Made by a program: the position numbers and the translations under genes. Under the pieces are notes generated by a model. The model ran no database searches. It saw only the letters and a program-made list of their open reading frames with translations, and was not told the origin of the DNA. From an uncultured Spirochaetales bacterium (GTDB lineage: Bacteria; Spirochaetota; Spirochaetia; Sphaerochaetales; Sphaerochaetaceae): DNA of 64,000 nucleotides. Below, piece by piece: positions 7,777-16,822 of the stretch (positions are counted from its first letter, which is position 1; each line of letters begins with the position of its first letter). Location: positions 1-64,000 of the forward strand of contig CALXYO010000011.1 in NCBI GenBank assembly GCA_944393005.1. Direction: 5' to 3'.

Positions 7777-9390
7777 GTGGATGCTATTGATATTAATGGA
7801 GATTGCATCTACAGATGGAATGAAAAAGCAGACCCGCAACCGTCATATACGTCCAGATATGATACCAGATACGCAGACTATGTCGCCAATTTCAGCTACA
7901 TGTCCAATATCCATCACACGAAGGAAACAGACGCATTTCATGATCTTAGTGGCAAATATGTACTTGTTGGAGACCCTGACAATAGTTACTTCTTTGGCAG
8001 GGAATGCATTGCCTGGCCTAAGATAACAAAGATTGATATTGGACGGGCCGGATACGGTGTCATAGTTGAAGCTTCAGAGGAAGATCTTGCAAAAATGCTT
8101 GAAGGGAAAGATCGATTCCTGATATCAAAAGCAGACCCGCTTGATATCGAGAAGAGAATCATCAAGGCAATTGACTCGTATGGGCTTGATGAAAACAAAA
8201 AGGCCACGCCTCTTTTCAAAGGTGAAAATATAAATATACCTATCCATGAACCATATAGACAAATAGAGAAGAAAGATATTGTTGCTTTATTAAACAGCAA
8301 CAGGATTCAGCGGGATGACAATAAACCTGTCATCATTCTCAGCAGGAAAGGGTTCGACACTGCTTATGGAAGATGCCCAAGCTTGATTGTAAACGAGAAA
8401 CAGATGATTTCTTTCCCTATTCCAGAGGATTCTGATCAGGCGAAAAAAGATATGGAGGGAAAATATTATCCGGAGTATTCCAATTTGACTGTTCGTCTGG
8501 ATAACGGAACAGAAAACACTCTGGAAGATCTTATCCTCGCTTCAGAATGTAAAGACAGGAAGGTAATTTTCAATGGCATGACGCTGGGAAAAAGGAGTGC
8601 AGATGCCAATAAAAATTATGAAATTGTGCCAAGATGCCATCTTGATCCACAACTCTATAATTATCGCAATGATCCTGATTTCCATGCATCGCTGGGGCAG
8701 ATGGAGATTCCTGCGAGATTACTTGAGAAGTATGGTATCAAAGAAGGCGATCTCTTCCTTTTCTTTGGAAACTTCAAGTTTGTGGAAACTGATGACAAGG
8801 ATAAAAATTCACTGCGTACTGTTCACCCGGTAATTGATGATATTGAATACAATCAAGACTTCTACCATTGTATATGGGGATATATGGAGATTGGAAAGAA
8901 AATACTCAACCCCCAGAATAGACCAGAAGATGTTCCTGAATATGTCAGAGAACACCATCCGCACATGGAATACACTTCCTGTGAGAACTATATTTATCTT
9001 GCTGCAGAGAAACTCTCAGATACGTGGTGTCCAGAAGAATATAGCGGACAGATTAGAGGCTATGGAGTATTTGATTTCGATGAAAGGCTTATGCTGAGTC
9101 CTGCAAATGACGCCGAATTTGAAGAGCACAAAAAATATTGGGAAGGATTTGAAAAGAAAGTCAATGATAAAGAACCGAAGAGGAATAAATGGACTATCCT
9201 GCCTCTATATGTAAACAATGGAATAAAAACTCAGATTCCGGTTCGAGGCCAGGAGTTTGTACTGTTTCCAAACTCGATTCCTGATGGAGAAAACAATATC
9301 ACCCCTGAGTGTATTGAAAACTACAATGACTTCAAAGAGAAAATCAAAGAGGTAATCAAAAAACAGGCAGGTAAATTCCTGATATCCTGA
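7777..9390 (+). CDS. Nmad2 C-terminal half fused to Nmad3
   Basis: This frame is the in-frame continuation of the preceding ORF; the GTG at 7777 is a possible restart, though its purine-rich leader (AGGGG) is very close. Residues 1 to about 110 complete Nmad2 (GDCIYRWN, GKYVLVGDPDNSYFFG). From about residue 185 the Nmad3 domain follows: VIILSRKGFDTAYG, ISFPIP, RCHLDPQL, SLGQ, EGDLFLFFG, CIWGYMEIG, HHPHMEY and the closing RGQEFVLFP. Fusion of both domains suggests they act on one substrate. It is followed 66 nt later by the DnaE-like gene, so co-expression is likely. Confidence 0.72.
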   Translation: MDAIDINGDCIYRWNEKADPQPSYTSRYDTRYADYVANFSYMSNIHHTKETDAFHDLSGKYVLVGDPDNSYFFGRECIAWPKITKIDIGRAGYGVIVEASEEDLAKMLEGKDRFLISKADPLDIEKRIIKAIDSYGLDENKKATPLFKGENINIPIHEPYRQIEKKDIVALLNSNRIQRDDNKPVIILSRKGFDTAYGRCPSLIVNEKQMISFPIPEDSDQAKKDMEGKYYPEYSNLTVRLDNGTENTLEDLILASECKDRKVIFNGMTLGKRSADANKNYEIVPRCHLDPQLYNYRNDPDFHASLGQMEIPARLLEKYGIKEGDLFLFFGNFKFVETDDKDKNSLRTVHPVIDDIEYNQDFYHCIWGYMEIGKKILNPQNRPEDVPEYVREHHPHMEYTSCENYIYLAAEKLSDTWCPEEYSGQIRGYGVFDFDERLMLSPANDAEFEEHKKYWEGFEKKVNDKEPKRNKWTILPLYVNNGIKTQIPVRGQEFVLFPNSIPDGENNITPECIENYNDFKEKIKEVIKKQAGKFLIS

Positions 9391-9456
9391 AAACGAACAT
9401 AACTCTGACAGCTTCTGTCGTAGTTGGAAAATAAGCTATGGCTGCTGGAGATAAAA

Positions 9457-11757
9457 ATGGGTTTTGTTCATCTGCATTGTCACTCTGATTATTCGCTTGG
9501 AGATTCAGCTGCCCGGATTGAGGATTACATAGAAGCAGCACAGGAAGCCGGCATGAAAGCACTTGCAATTTCCGATACCAACAGTATCGCAGGCGCGGTC
9601 AGATTTTCTGAATTGTGTAAAAATGCAGGTATCAAGCCGATAATAGCTTCTGAACTTACCTTTGATATCGGAAGTATTGTTTGTATTGCAATGAATGAAG
9701 AAGGAATGAATAATCTGGCACGGCTTGTCAGCTTGGCACACGATGAACTTTCATTTGAGGACATAGAACGACATGAAGGAGGATTGATTTGTCTTTGTGG
9801 AAGTGCACTGACAAAAAATCTCATTTCAGGCAAGAGAGAAGAAGCAGAATCCCTGATTCTCTGGTTCAAAAGTATATTTGGAGACAGGTTTTACATTGAG
9901 CTTCAAGATTATGGAGAAACGCAAGAAAAGACAGCTCTGCAGCTGTTGGAATATCTTGCATGTGATTTCGAAATTGAATGTGTGTGTACCAACGATGTTC
10001 ATTACATCAAGAAAGGGGATGCTGATGTTTATGACACTCTTTGCTGTATCAGAGAAGGAAGGACAAAGGGCATACCAAAGCCAGGAGGAGAGTATTATTT
10101 CAAAACTGAAGCCGAAATGAGAGCTCTTTTTGCATGGTGTCCCGAAGCATTGGAAAACACTTCAAAAATTGCTGAGCGGTGCAACTTGGATTTCATTGAA
10201 TACGTACATAACAGGCTGGATGCTCCATGTCCTGAAGTTTGTCAGAACCCTGATGAACACCTTGCCGTTCTTACTGAAAAAGGTCTGAAGAAAAGATTTG
10301 CAATTGCAGATGGAAAAACACAAACCCGTTTGAGAGATGAGCTTAGTGCTATTAGAGAGGCAGGCTGTGCCGGATTATTCCTTGTTGTTCACGACATGAT
10401 TTCCTGGGCAAGACAGGAAGGAATAGCGATATCTGCAGGCAGATATCCATACGTCTGTTCTCTGGTGTGTTACCTGCTTGAAATCACTGATATCAATCCT
10501 ATTGAGTATGACCTTGTATTTGAGAGATTTATAAACTGGGCATATCCGCAAGGATGCATATACATACCATTGATGATTGCAACGGAGGGAAGAACCAGGA
10601 TTCTTGATTATATAAGGTCAAGATATAGATCGTATGAACTTGCTTATGCTGGATGTGTATATACGGAACATGATATTCACTCCGCAGTATCGGCAATTGC
10701 TTCTATATACGGATGTTCTGAATTTCCATCTCATGTATGGAAATTATCAATAAAGGAAATTGAGACATTTTTAAAGGTATGGAATGCTTTTTCAGACAAA
10801 AAAGTCAGATACGCAGATTCCTTTATTGAAAGTGTCAGAAAAATATCAAAACTTAAAAACGGATATTCAGTGCAGGATGAAAGACGTTATGCCTATGTGC
10901 CTGATAACACGAAAACTATCATATGGCCTTCTCAGAAGAATAGCCTGCCTCTAATCTGCGATCCGGATTATGATTTGCCAATCGTAGATTATGACGGCTA
11001 TTCTCCTGTACTGTGCTTTCAGATAACCACATCAGATTATCTTCAACATATCGATGATGCAGAGAAGATAATCAGAAAGAAATATGCTCCCGATTTCGAT
11101 ATCAGGAAAATCAATATGGCCGATGGGAAAGTATTTGAATCATTCATACCACGAGAACCATATGAGGAATCCTACCATTTTCTTTCCCCTGTTGAGGAAA
11201 TGGCAAATGATTTCGTTACGTTCAAAGAGCCATGGCATGAGTCGCTGCCATACTTCTGGGAAATTCTCAAGAAACTAAGGCCTCAAAGCATATCCAACCT
11301 AGCTGTATCAATTGCGCTCACTTATCCTCATGCAAATGTAGATATCGATGAATACATCATTAAGGAGAATGTGTCTGCTTCTGCCATTTCACACATATTG
11401 AGCGAGACAAACGGATATGTAATTTATGATGAGTATTATATTGCAGAACTTTTCACATCCAAAATCTGTACGGTAGCCCAGGCAGAATATGCCCTGAGAA
11501 TATTCAGAGAAAACGACATTATCAGAATCAATGAATTTAGAGAGAGATACGTAAAAAATGAGATGGCAAAAGGAAGAAAAGAAGAGGATGCAATAAAAAG
11601 TTTTTACCTTTTACTGTACACGTTGAAAGATGAAGTTCTACCGTCTAAAGCTCAATGTGTGTCATGCGCAGTTGACACTTATCGTCTGGCATATATTGCA
11701 ACAAAATATCCGGAGGTGGCAAAGAAAGTTTTCCCTGATGTCTCTTTTTTTGAGTAA
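9457..11757 (+). CDS. DnaE-like protein with PHP domain and inactivated polymerase site
   Basis: The ATG at 9457 is preferred because GGAG stands 6 nt before it; a TTG at 9424 is possible. Residues 1 to about 260 are a PHP domain of the DNA polymerase III alpha type, with HLHCHSDYS at 5-13, AISD at 37-40, IIASE, and CTNDVHY. The palm and finger region follows and can be aligned through EITDINPIEYDLVFERF, but the catalytic PDFDVD motif is IPLMIA (Leu372 and Ile374 in place of both Asp), and the third Asp position is CFQIT (Gln522). The GRGSxAGS loop is also altered (AGRYPYVCS). It ends after the fingers (TYRLAYIATKYPEV), lacking the C-terminal HhH, OB and tau-binding parts; 766 residues against about 1150. 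Polymerase activity is thus unlikely; the PHP domain may still bind metal, although the His of the usual DH pair is Thr41. Confidence 0.85.
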   Translation: MGFVHLHCHSDYSLGDSAARIEDYIEAAQEAGMKALAISDTNSIAGAVRFSELCKNAGIKPIIASELTFDIGSIVCIAMNEEGMNNLARLVSLAHDELSFEDIERHEGGLICLCGSALTKNLISGKREEAESLILWFKSIFGDRFYIELQDYGETQEKTALQLLEYLACDFEIECVCTNDVHYIKKGDADVYDTLCCIREGRTKGIPKPGGEYYFKTEAEMRALFAWCPEALENTSKIAERCNLDFIEYVHNRLDAPCPEVCQNPDEHLAVLTEKGLKKRFAIADGKTQTRLRDELSAIREAGCAGLFLVVHDMISWARQEGIAISAGRYPYVCSLVCYLLEITDINPIEYDLVFERFINWAYPQGCIYIPLMIATEGRTRILDYIRSRYRSYELAYAGCVYTEHDIHSAVSAIASIYGCSEFPSHVWKLSIKEIETFLKVWNAFSDKKVRYADSFIESVRKISKLKNGYSVQDERRYAYVPDNTKTIIWPSQKNSLPLICDPDYDLPIVDYDGYSPVLCFQITTSDYLQHIDDAEKIIRKKYAPDFDIRKINMADGKVFESFIPREPYEESYHFLSPVEEMANDFVTFKEPWHESLPYFWEILKKLRPQSISNLAVSIALTYPHANVDIDEYIIKENVSASAISHILSETNGYVIYDEYYIAELFTSKICTVAQAEYALRIFRENDIIRINEFRERYVKNEMAKGRKEEDAIKSFYLLLYTLKDEVLPSKAQCVSCAVDTYRLAYIATKYPEVAKKVFPDVSFFE

Positions 11758-11906
11758 CATGATTCGAGCTGATTGAAATCGAAACCCTTTACAAGCGGAA
11801 GCCTGGCCACAGTTATTCAGGCTGAATCAAATCAGAAAAAACTTTTTTCGTCTGTCAGAAGATGTCACACTTATCGCTTAAGCTCTAATCATCCAAGGAG
11901 AGAAAG

Positions 11907-12320
11907 ATGAGAGAGCTTAAGCTTAGACATTACTACGGCGCTGGCATGATTCTCTACACGAAGGATGGAAATGGCTGTATCTCTGTTCTTCTTGAGAAGA
12001 GATCTGATAACCATACATGGGCAATCCCTGGCGGTGCCATCGAAGAGTGGGAGAAATACATTAAAGCAGCCCAGAGAGAAACCTATGAAGAGACAGGCAT
12101 CAAAGTCGAGTCGGCATGGCCTGTAATGAACTATCATCTGCCGTATTTCTCCTACTACGTTTTTGCATCAGAGCTGAGCCATAAAGCAGTTCCACGGAAG
12201 AACTGGGAATCAGATGCAATCGAATGGTTTTCCATGGAAGATCTGCCAGAAGGCATGAACTGGATGACGAGAATAGAACTGAAAGACTTCATCAGAAAGG
12301 AGAAGAAACATGTGGAGTGA
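11907..12320 (+). CDS. Nudix hydrolase
   Basis: The 137-residue protein has a complete Nudix box, G-AIEEW-E-KYIKAAQ-RE-TY-EE-T-GI, the Mg2+-binding loop of enzymes that hydrolyse nucleoside diphosphate derivatives. The substrate cannot be told; many family members clean up oxidised or modified nucleotides. AAGGAG precedes the ATG. It overlaps the next gene by 11 bp, so the two are probably translated together. Its position beside Nmad and DnaE-like genes would suit a nucleotide-related role, but that is inference. Confidence 0.88.
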   Translation: MRELKLRHYYGAGMILYTKDGNGCISVLLEKRSDNHTWAIPGGAIEEWEKYIKAAQRETYEETGIKVESAWPVMNYHLPYFSYYVFASELSHKAVPRKNWESDAIEWFSMEDLPEGMNWMTRIELKDFIRKEKKHVE

Positions 12321-12585
12321 AGAACTGAAGAAGATGACAATCGAATATTTCGGAGATTTTGGTGAAACAATACTCAAGACAGTTGTGAAAGGGAAATACA
12401 CCTTTGCTGTCGGATTCGACAGCAACCTTTATATCACGGATAAGGCAGAAGCCCTCATCCCTGAAAGCGAGAAGGACAAGAGGTATTTCATTTTCACCAT
12501 GGATGATTCAAGGAAGCCTGCCACCTTCATCAAGGCATATGACTTCATAGAGGATCTCGTTGAAGACGGCTGGGCAATAGACTGA
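12310..12585 (+). CDS. Hypothetical protein (91 aa)
   Basis: A small acidic protein with mixed alpha-beta character (KYTFAVGFDSNLYITDKAEA and YDFIEDLVEDGWAID). Its start lies inside the 3' end of the Nudix gene and its stop is 7 nt before the next gene, so it belongs to a three-gene operon. I recognise no domain. The layout suggests a partner of the Nudix or the ankyrin-type protein. Confidence 0.6.
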   Translation: MWSEELKKMTIEYFGDFGETILKTVVKGKYTFAVGFDSNLYITDKAEALIPESEKDKRYFIFTMDDSRKPATFIKAYDFIEDLVEDGWAID

Positions 12586-12592
12586 GGCAAAC

Positions 12593-13900
12593 ATGAACAG
12601 AGAAATAAGCAACTACTACAGGGCATTAACAGGGAAAGAGCTTTCAGAAGAACTGGCTTTGGAAGCTCTATATGCTGCCATAAGGAACGAGGACATTCCT
12701 CTCATCAGGGCATACCGAGGCAATGCACCAACCGATGAGGATGAATGGGAGAAAAAGAAGTGTGAGGACATGTATCCCATGCGATTCGCCTTCCGTGAGA
12801 TGGCACATGTCTCTGTGCTTGAAGCTCTTCTTGATATCGGCTTCACTCTTCCTTCCGGCCCGGATGTTACACCGTTTTCAGGCACGCCTGAAGAGATTAC
12901 AACTTTTCTGATGAGGGCGAAAGGGATCGGCAGGAAGGAAGCAGTATCATATCTACTTTTCAGCAGCAGCTACTATCTTGATGTATTGCATAAGGACTCT
13001 TATTTCCAGATACCGTTCCGTCTTAATCCTGATGATGTCTATGAGCCTGGCTTTATATCATATCTCAACTCATGGATTATAGATTTCGCATTGTTTTTGA
13101 AAAAAGAGGGTATTGAACGTGGAAGGCAAGAGGCTTTCAATCTAGGTCAGATCTGCCGAGTGCTTGTGGAAGATGATGAGCTTTTTGAGGCACTCCAGGT
13201 TTGCATGTCCTTGGGAATATTCGATGAATACGCTAAAGGCTGGATGATGAGCCGTGCAATCTGTCACGACAATGAAAAAGCATTTGATCTGCTTCTTTCA
13301 AGAGCTTCAGATGATTCTCTATGCGACATTAACAGCTATCCGAGAAAGAACATGAGAATACTTGAAAAGATGTTTTCACATGAAATTCTCATTCCCGGGA
13401 CAGACCAGGCCTTTGAGGCATTCGAGCATTTCATTTACCGCTTTAACAGCGAGTATGACAACACAGAAATCCTCAAAAGGCTAATGCACTCCTCATATGC
13501 AAAAAGGCGTAATGATTCAGGCAATCCTGCATTGCTGGATGCAGCAGTATGCAATGATAATTTCACTATAGATTGTTACCCGATTCTTGCACCGACAAGA
13601 GAGGATATAAACGCCAGAAATTCAAAAGGCAGGACAGTTCTCTACTACATTGCAAAGAGGTATCCCTGCCGCATTGAAGATCTGATGAATGCAGGAGCTG
13701 ATCCATATGATGTCGATGAAAACGGAAACACCGTGCTCCACATCATGATTGCCGAAGGAAAATACGATGTCACCATAGATGATTTCAAGGATGTAGCGAA
13801 AATTCTGCCTGAAGACATCCTTCAAAAACGTAACAATGAGGGGAAGACTCCTATAGATTTGTTTGCGGAGCTTCTGACAAAGACGAACGGGGCTGAATGA
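12593..13900 (+). CDS. Ankyrin-repeat-like protein
   Basis: The 435-residue product is mostly helical. From about residue 340 the C-terminal part shows ankyrin-type repeats: DINARNSKGRTVLYYIAKRY, LMNAGADPYDVDENGNTVLH and LQKRNNEGKTPIDLFAELL. Ankyrin repeats mediate protein contacts. The N-terminal 330 residues contain no domain that I recognise, although DNEKAFDLLLSRA could belong to further degenerate repeats. It is the last gene of the Nudix operon and ends 6 nt from a convergent gene. A role in host interaction or defence is possible but unproven. Confidence 0.65.
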   Translation: MNREISNYYRALTGKELSEELALEALYAAIRNEDIPLIRAYRGNAPTDEDEWEKKKCEDMYPMRFAFREMAHVSVLEALLDIGFTLPSGPDVTPFSGTPEEITTFLMRAKGIGRKEAVSYLLFSSSYYLDVLHKDSYFQIPFRLNPDDVYEPGFISYLNSWIIDFALFLKKEGIERGRQEAFNLGQICRVLVEDDELFEALQVCMSLGIFDEYAKGWMMSRAICHDNEKAFDLLLSRASDDSLCDINSYPRKNMRILEKMFSHEILIPGTDQAFEAFEHFIYRFNSEYDNTEILKRLMHSSYAKRRNDSGNPALLDAAVCNDNFTIDCYPILAPTREDINARNSKGRTVLYYIAKRYPCRIEDLMNAGADPYDVDENGNTVLHIMIAEGKYDVTIDDFKDVAKILPEDILQKRNNEGKTPIDLFAELLTKTNGAE

Positions 13901-13906
13901 TCAGCT

Positions 13907-14674
13907 TCACTCTTCCTTTCTGACCAGAAGCACTTTCCATCCTCTGATGCTGAAACCAGCTATGATACTGCTGTCATTATCGATGTGAAATCTGTACTGC
14001 TTTTCACCATTTACAGTGACTGTAACTTCCTCGGGCGGTGCAAGAATGAGTCTGTTTCTTTCGGGCCACACCTTAAGCGTTGTCACTCCATCCATCTTCT
14101 TGGGAAGAGATGATGTAAAGATTATCAGAGACAGGCCATATTTCACAGCAACCATCTTCAGTGCCTCATAGTGATTCAAATACCCCTTCTCTCTTGATTC
14201 AGCATCAAGATAAGGAAAGCCTGAATCATAGGAGAGGATGACAACTCGGAATCCCTTTGATGAGAGAACTTCAAGCTCATCTTCAACTTCGCAGAATCTT
14301 TTTGCCCTTAACCTTTTCGACAGGATTGCTCCTGCTGACAGGCGATCCGTTACCTTTTCATCCGATTTGAATTCTCCACTCAGGAAGCTTAACAACATCC
14401 TGTTCTGGAAGATATGAGATTCCTCATTGCAGGATAGCATCACCAGGGGTGTGTAGTCCAATATTGCAGAACGAAGCATGCTGAATAGAAACATGTATGA
14501 ATAGTTGATGCCATTCATGTAAACGACATCACATGGCGAGAGCTTATCCAGAACAGGCAATGAAATATCGATGCTGCCATCATTCGGGCATTTCCAGCTT
14601 TCAAGTTCATCCGGGTATGTATAATCAATCAGCTCACATGCTTCCTTCCAATGAGATGATAATCTGTCAATCAT
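13907..14674 (-). CDS. Hypothetical protein, possibly a DnaB-like fold without Walker A
   Basis: The 255-residue protein has no clear family. Its order of hydrophobic strands follows that of the DnaB-like ATPase at 18803: DVVYMNGINYSYMFLFSML stands where the Walker A segment would be (no GKT), LVMLSCNEES where ILFFSLDM is, FRVVILSYDSGF where Walker B is, and LSLIIFTSSL where PIVTTFQ is. This suggests a RecA fold that has lost ATP binding, but the identity is low and a structure prediction is needed. It is divergent from the WYL regulator and convergent with the Nudix operon. Confidence 0.5.
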   Translation of the reverse strand: MIDRLSSHWKEACELIDYTYPDELESWKCPNDGSIDISLPVLDKLSPCDVVYMNGINYSYMFLFSMLRSAILDYTPLVMLSCNEESHIFQNRMLLSFLSGEFKSDEKVTDRLSAGAILSKRLRAKRFCEVEDELEVLSSKGFRVVILSYDSGFPYLDAESREKGYLNHYEALKMVAVKYGLSLIIFTSSLPKKMDGVTTLKVWPERNRLILAPPEEVTVTVNGEKQYRFHIDNDSSIIAGFSIRGWKVLLVRKEE

Positions 14675-14776
14675 GAAAATAATCTCCTAAATTCTGGTTT
14701 ATCTTATTATTCTTCTGTGCCACCTGCTGACAGAGTTTAAAAAACATCAGATAATCGTACTGGAGGAGATGAAGAA

Positions 14777-15799
14777 ATGGCTTCAGACAATCTGCCATCA
14801 AAGCTTGCGATTGCAACATACATCGGGACGGGAAATGGACGATCCATTTATGATATTGCAGAACACTTCGGGATTTCGGTCAGGACTGCATACCGCTTTC
14901 TCGACAGGCTTCAGGCAGAAGGTTATCCACTTACAAATGAAGAAAGAAGAAACGGCAGGGAAAAACTCTGGACGATGCTTGATGTGCACCGTGACAAGTA
15001 CGGCAATGCATTGCCATCTTCAGAGTTTTCACAAGAAGAATGCATTCTGCTTCACTACATAATGGCAGAGCTGAAGAAGAATGAAGATGTTCTTCCTTCC
15101 TTTAAGTCTGTAAGAAACAAGCTTGCCTCGGTGCTGAGCCAGAAATCAGTGGCATTTCCTTCTCTCGATTATTCCAAAAGCATTTCCAGGAAACTGTTTC
15201 CGATTGAGAATATCAGCACAATCAGCAAGATTGCATCAAAGGAAACGCAGCTTATTGTCAAACAGCTATTGAAAGCTATAAGCGGACAGAACTGTGTGTC
15301 AATGAAATACCATGTGCCAAACAAAGCATCAGCGCTCGAGGTGAAAAACATCTCGCCGGTTTTCGCATTCTTCTATGACGGAGGAATGTATCTGCAAGCA
15401 CTTCTTGAAGATGGAACTTTAAGAACATATGCTATCGAAAGAATTGAAACAGTCTGCATCGTCAAAGACAGCATTGCCCTGAAACCGGACTTCGATCCTT
15501 ATGGGCTTCTCACAGATCCGTTCGGCCCTTTCATTGGCAAAGAGAAGATTGAAGCCAGGGTATGGATAGCAACTTCCCAGGTGAAGTATGTGAAAGAAAG
15601 GAAATGGCCGGAGAGTGTCACAATCAGAGACAACGAAGACGGCTCTGCCATCTTCGAAGTGACAACATATGGCGAATGGGAATTCGTGAACTGGATACTC
15701 TCAATGCGTTCCCAGGCAGAGCTGCTTGAACCAGAATGGCTGAGGAACAAAGTCTCGTCTATCCTCGACCAGACGGCTAGCCTGTATCACACTCACTGA
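14777..15799 (+). CDS. WYL-domain transcriptional regulator
   Basis: Residues 5-60 form an HTH of the HTH_11 type (SIYDIAEHFGISVRTAYRFLDRL), and about 150-240 form a WYL domain (MKYHVPN, FAFFYDGGMYLQAL, RTYAIERIE), which senses ligands, often nucleotides or nucleic-acid pieces. A C-terminal WCX-like extension (EARVWI, VTTYGEWEFVNWILS) completes the 340 residues. GGAG precedes the ATG. WYL regulators often control defence or DNA-damage genes; here it is flanked by uncharacterised genes on both sides and its 3' end overlaps the next by 23 bp. Confidence 0.85.
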   Translation: MASDNLPSKLAIATYIGTGNGRSIYDIAEHFGISVRTAYRFLDRLQAEGYPLTNEERRNGREKLWTMLDVHRDKYGNALPSSEFSQEECILLHYIMAELKKNEDVLPSFKSVRNKLASVLSQKSVAFPSLDYSKSISRKLFPIENISTISKIASKETQLIVKQLLKAISGQNCVSMKYHVPNKASALEVKNISPVFAFFYDGGMYLQALLEDGTLRTYAIERIETVCIVKDSIALKPDFDPYGLLTDPFGPFIGKEKIEARVWIATSQVKYVKERKWPESVTIRDNEDGSAIFEVTTYGEWEFVNWILSMRSQAELLEPEWLRNKVSSILDQTASLYHTH

Positions 15800-16601
15800 T
15801 GATTTCTTCCTTCAAAGAAGTCTCCCATGACTTCCGTATCAACTGATCAGACCAGCCATATGGATAAGCTTTGAAGAACTCCTCATAGTCCTGATATTCG
15901 GAAATCAGCATTTTACGCCTTTCATTATCACAAGCCTGGATGACATGAACCATCGCCCCGTCCAGATCAGCTGGTGCAATGTTCTTCGGGTATGAGTCGT
16001 ATATTGCACTCATAAGGATCCGGTTCACCTTTTCAACATTAGACGGACTGGAATCAGATGTAGTAGCACTGTCTCCTTTGTAGTGAAGCACAGAACGGGA
16101 AAGCAGATCTCTGACAAGGCTTTCTCTCCTATCCCATATGTACTGACAGGCATCGAAGTATACTCTTATACCGTTATCCTCACTTTCGTACTTTTCAAAG
16201 GTCGCAACAATCCGGGCCAGTTTGTCTGCTTTGTTCAGAAAGTCCTCATCCTCTGGAATGATTGAAAGCATTCGGCTGTCATTCTCATCAGATGCATTGA
16301 GCATAATCTGAAAAGGTCTGGCAAAACGTGACATCATGGATACCTCATCCATGAACTCGGAATTCCAGTCAATCGTGAATACAGGTGAAAACCGTGAGAG
16401 AAATGAAGCAAATCCCGGGTTCATGCCAGGTATCTCCTTAACAAACATACCTCTTCTCGCAGAAGATACCGTGAGAATATCACGGGATATCCTCTCGTTC
16501 CTGTCTTTTGGAGAAATAAAAGGGTCATTGACTTCTGCCTGAGCAAGAAGGTAATGTCTTAGCGCATCAACGTGTATCTGAATCTTATCTGAATAGTCCA
16601 T
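15777..16601 (-). CDS. Hypothetical protein (274 aa)
   Basis: The ATG at 16601 is chosen because GGAGG stands 6 nt upstream; the frame opens earlier at 16646. The protein is largely helical, charged and soluble, with no motif that I can name. It is convergent with, and overlaps, the WYL regulator gene. Inverted TGTCA-containing sequences lie in the region upstream (about 16640-16710). It could be a target of the WYL protein, which is inference from position only. Confidence 0.6.
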   Translation of the reverse strand: MDYSDKIQIHVDALRHYLLAQAEVNDPFISPKDRNERISRDILTVSSARRGMFVKEIPGMNPGFASFLSRFSPVFTIDWNSEFMDEVSMMSRFARPFQIMLNASDENDSRMLSIIPEDEDFLNKADKLARIVATFEKYESEDNGIRVYFDACQYIWDRRESLVRDLLSRSVLHYKGDSATTSDSSPSNVEKVNRILMSAIYDSYPKNIAPADLDGAMVHVIQACDNERRKMLISEYQDYEEFFKAYPYGWSDQLIRKSWETSLKEEIISECDTG

Positions 16602-16801
16602 CTGTCGCCTCCATATATCAGCTATGGTAATGAATGAATATGTCAAAAGCTGTCAGAACAAAACAAATTTCCGACTTGAAACTATGACAGATTTTGTCAC
16701 ACATTGTCCGTAATATTCATACACACTTGAAAACCAATGGATAGCAGGAGAAAAAAATGGACATGAGGGAAAAAAGAAAAGAAATAGAGATGAGTCAACG
16801 A

Positions 16802-16822
16802 CCTTCAGGACAAGCCTGAAGG
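16802..16822 (-). ncRNA. tnpB 3'-end hairpin, probable part of the reRNA guide
   Basis: A perfect 8-bp stem with a 5-nt loop overlaps the tnpB stop codon. In this family a non-coding RNA from the tnpB 3' end and the right end guides TnpB; the guide would come from the minus-strand sequence just beyond the element. Boundaries are inferred. Confidence 0.4.

Noticed and set aside
9457..11757. Gene as the functional DNA polymerase III alpha subunit
   Set aside because: All three catalytic aspartates are replaced and the C-terminal third is absent.
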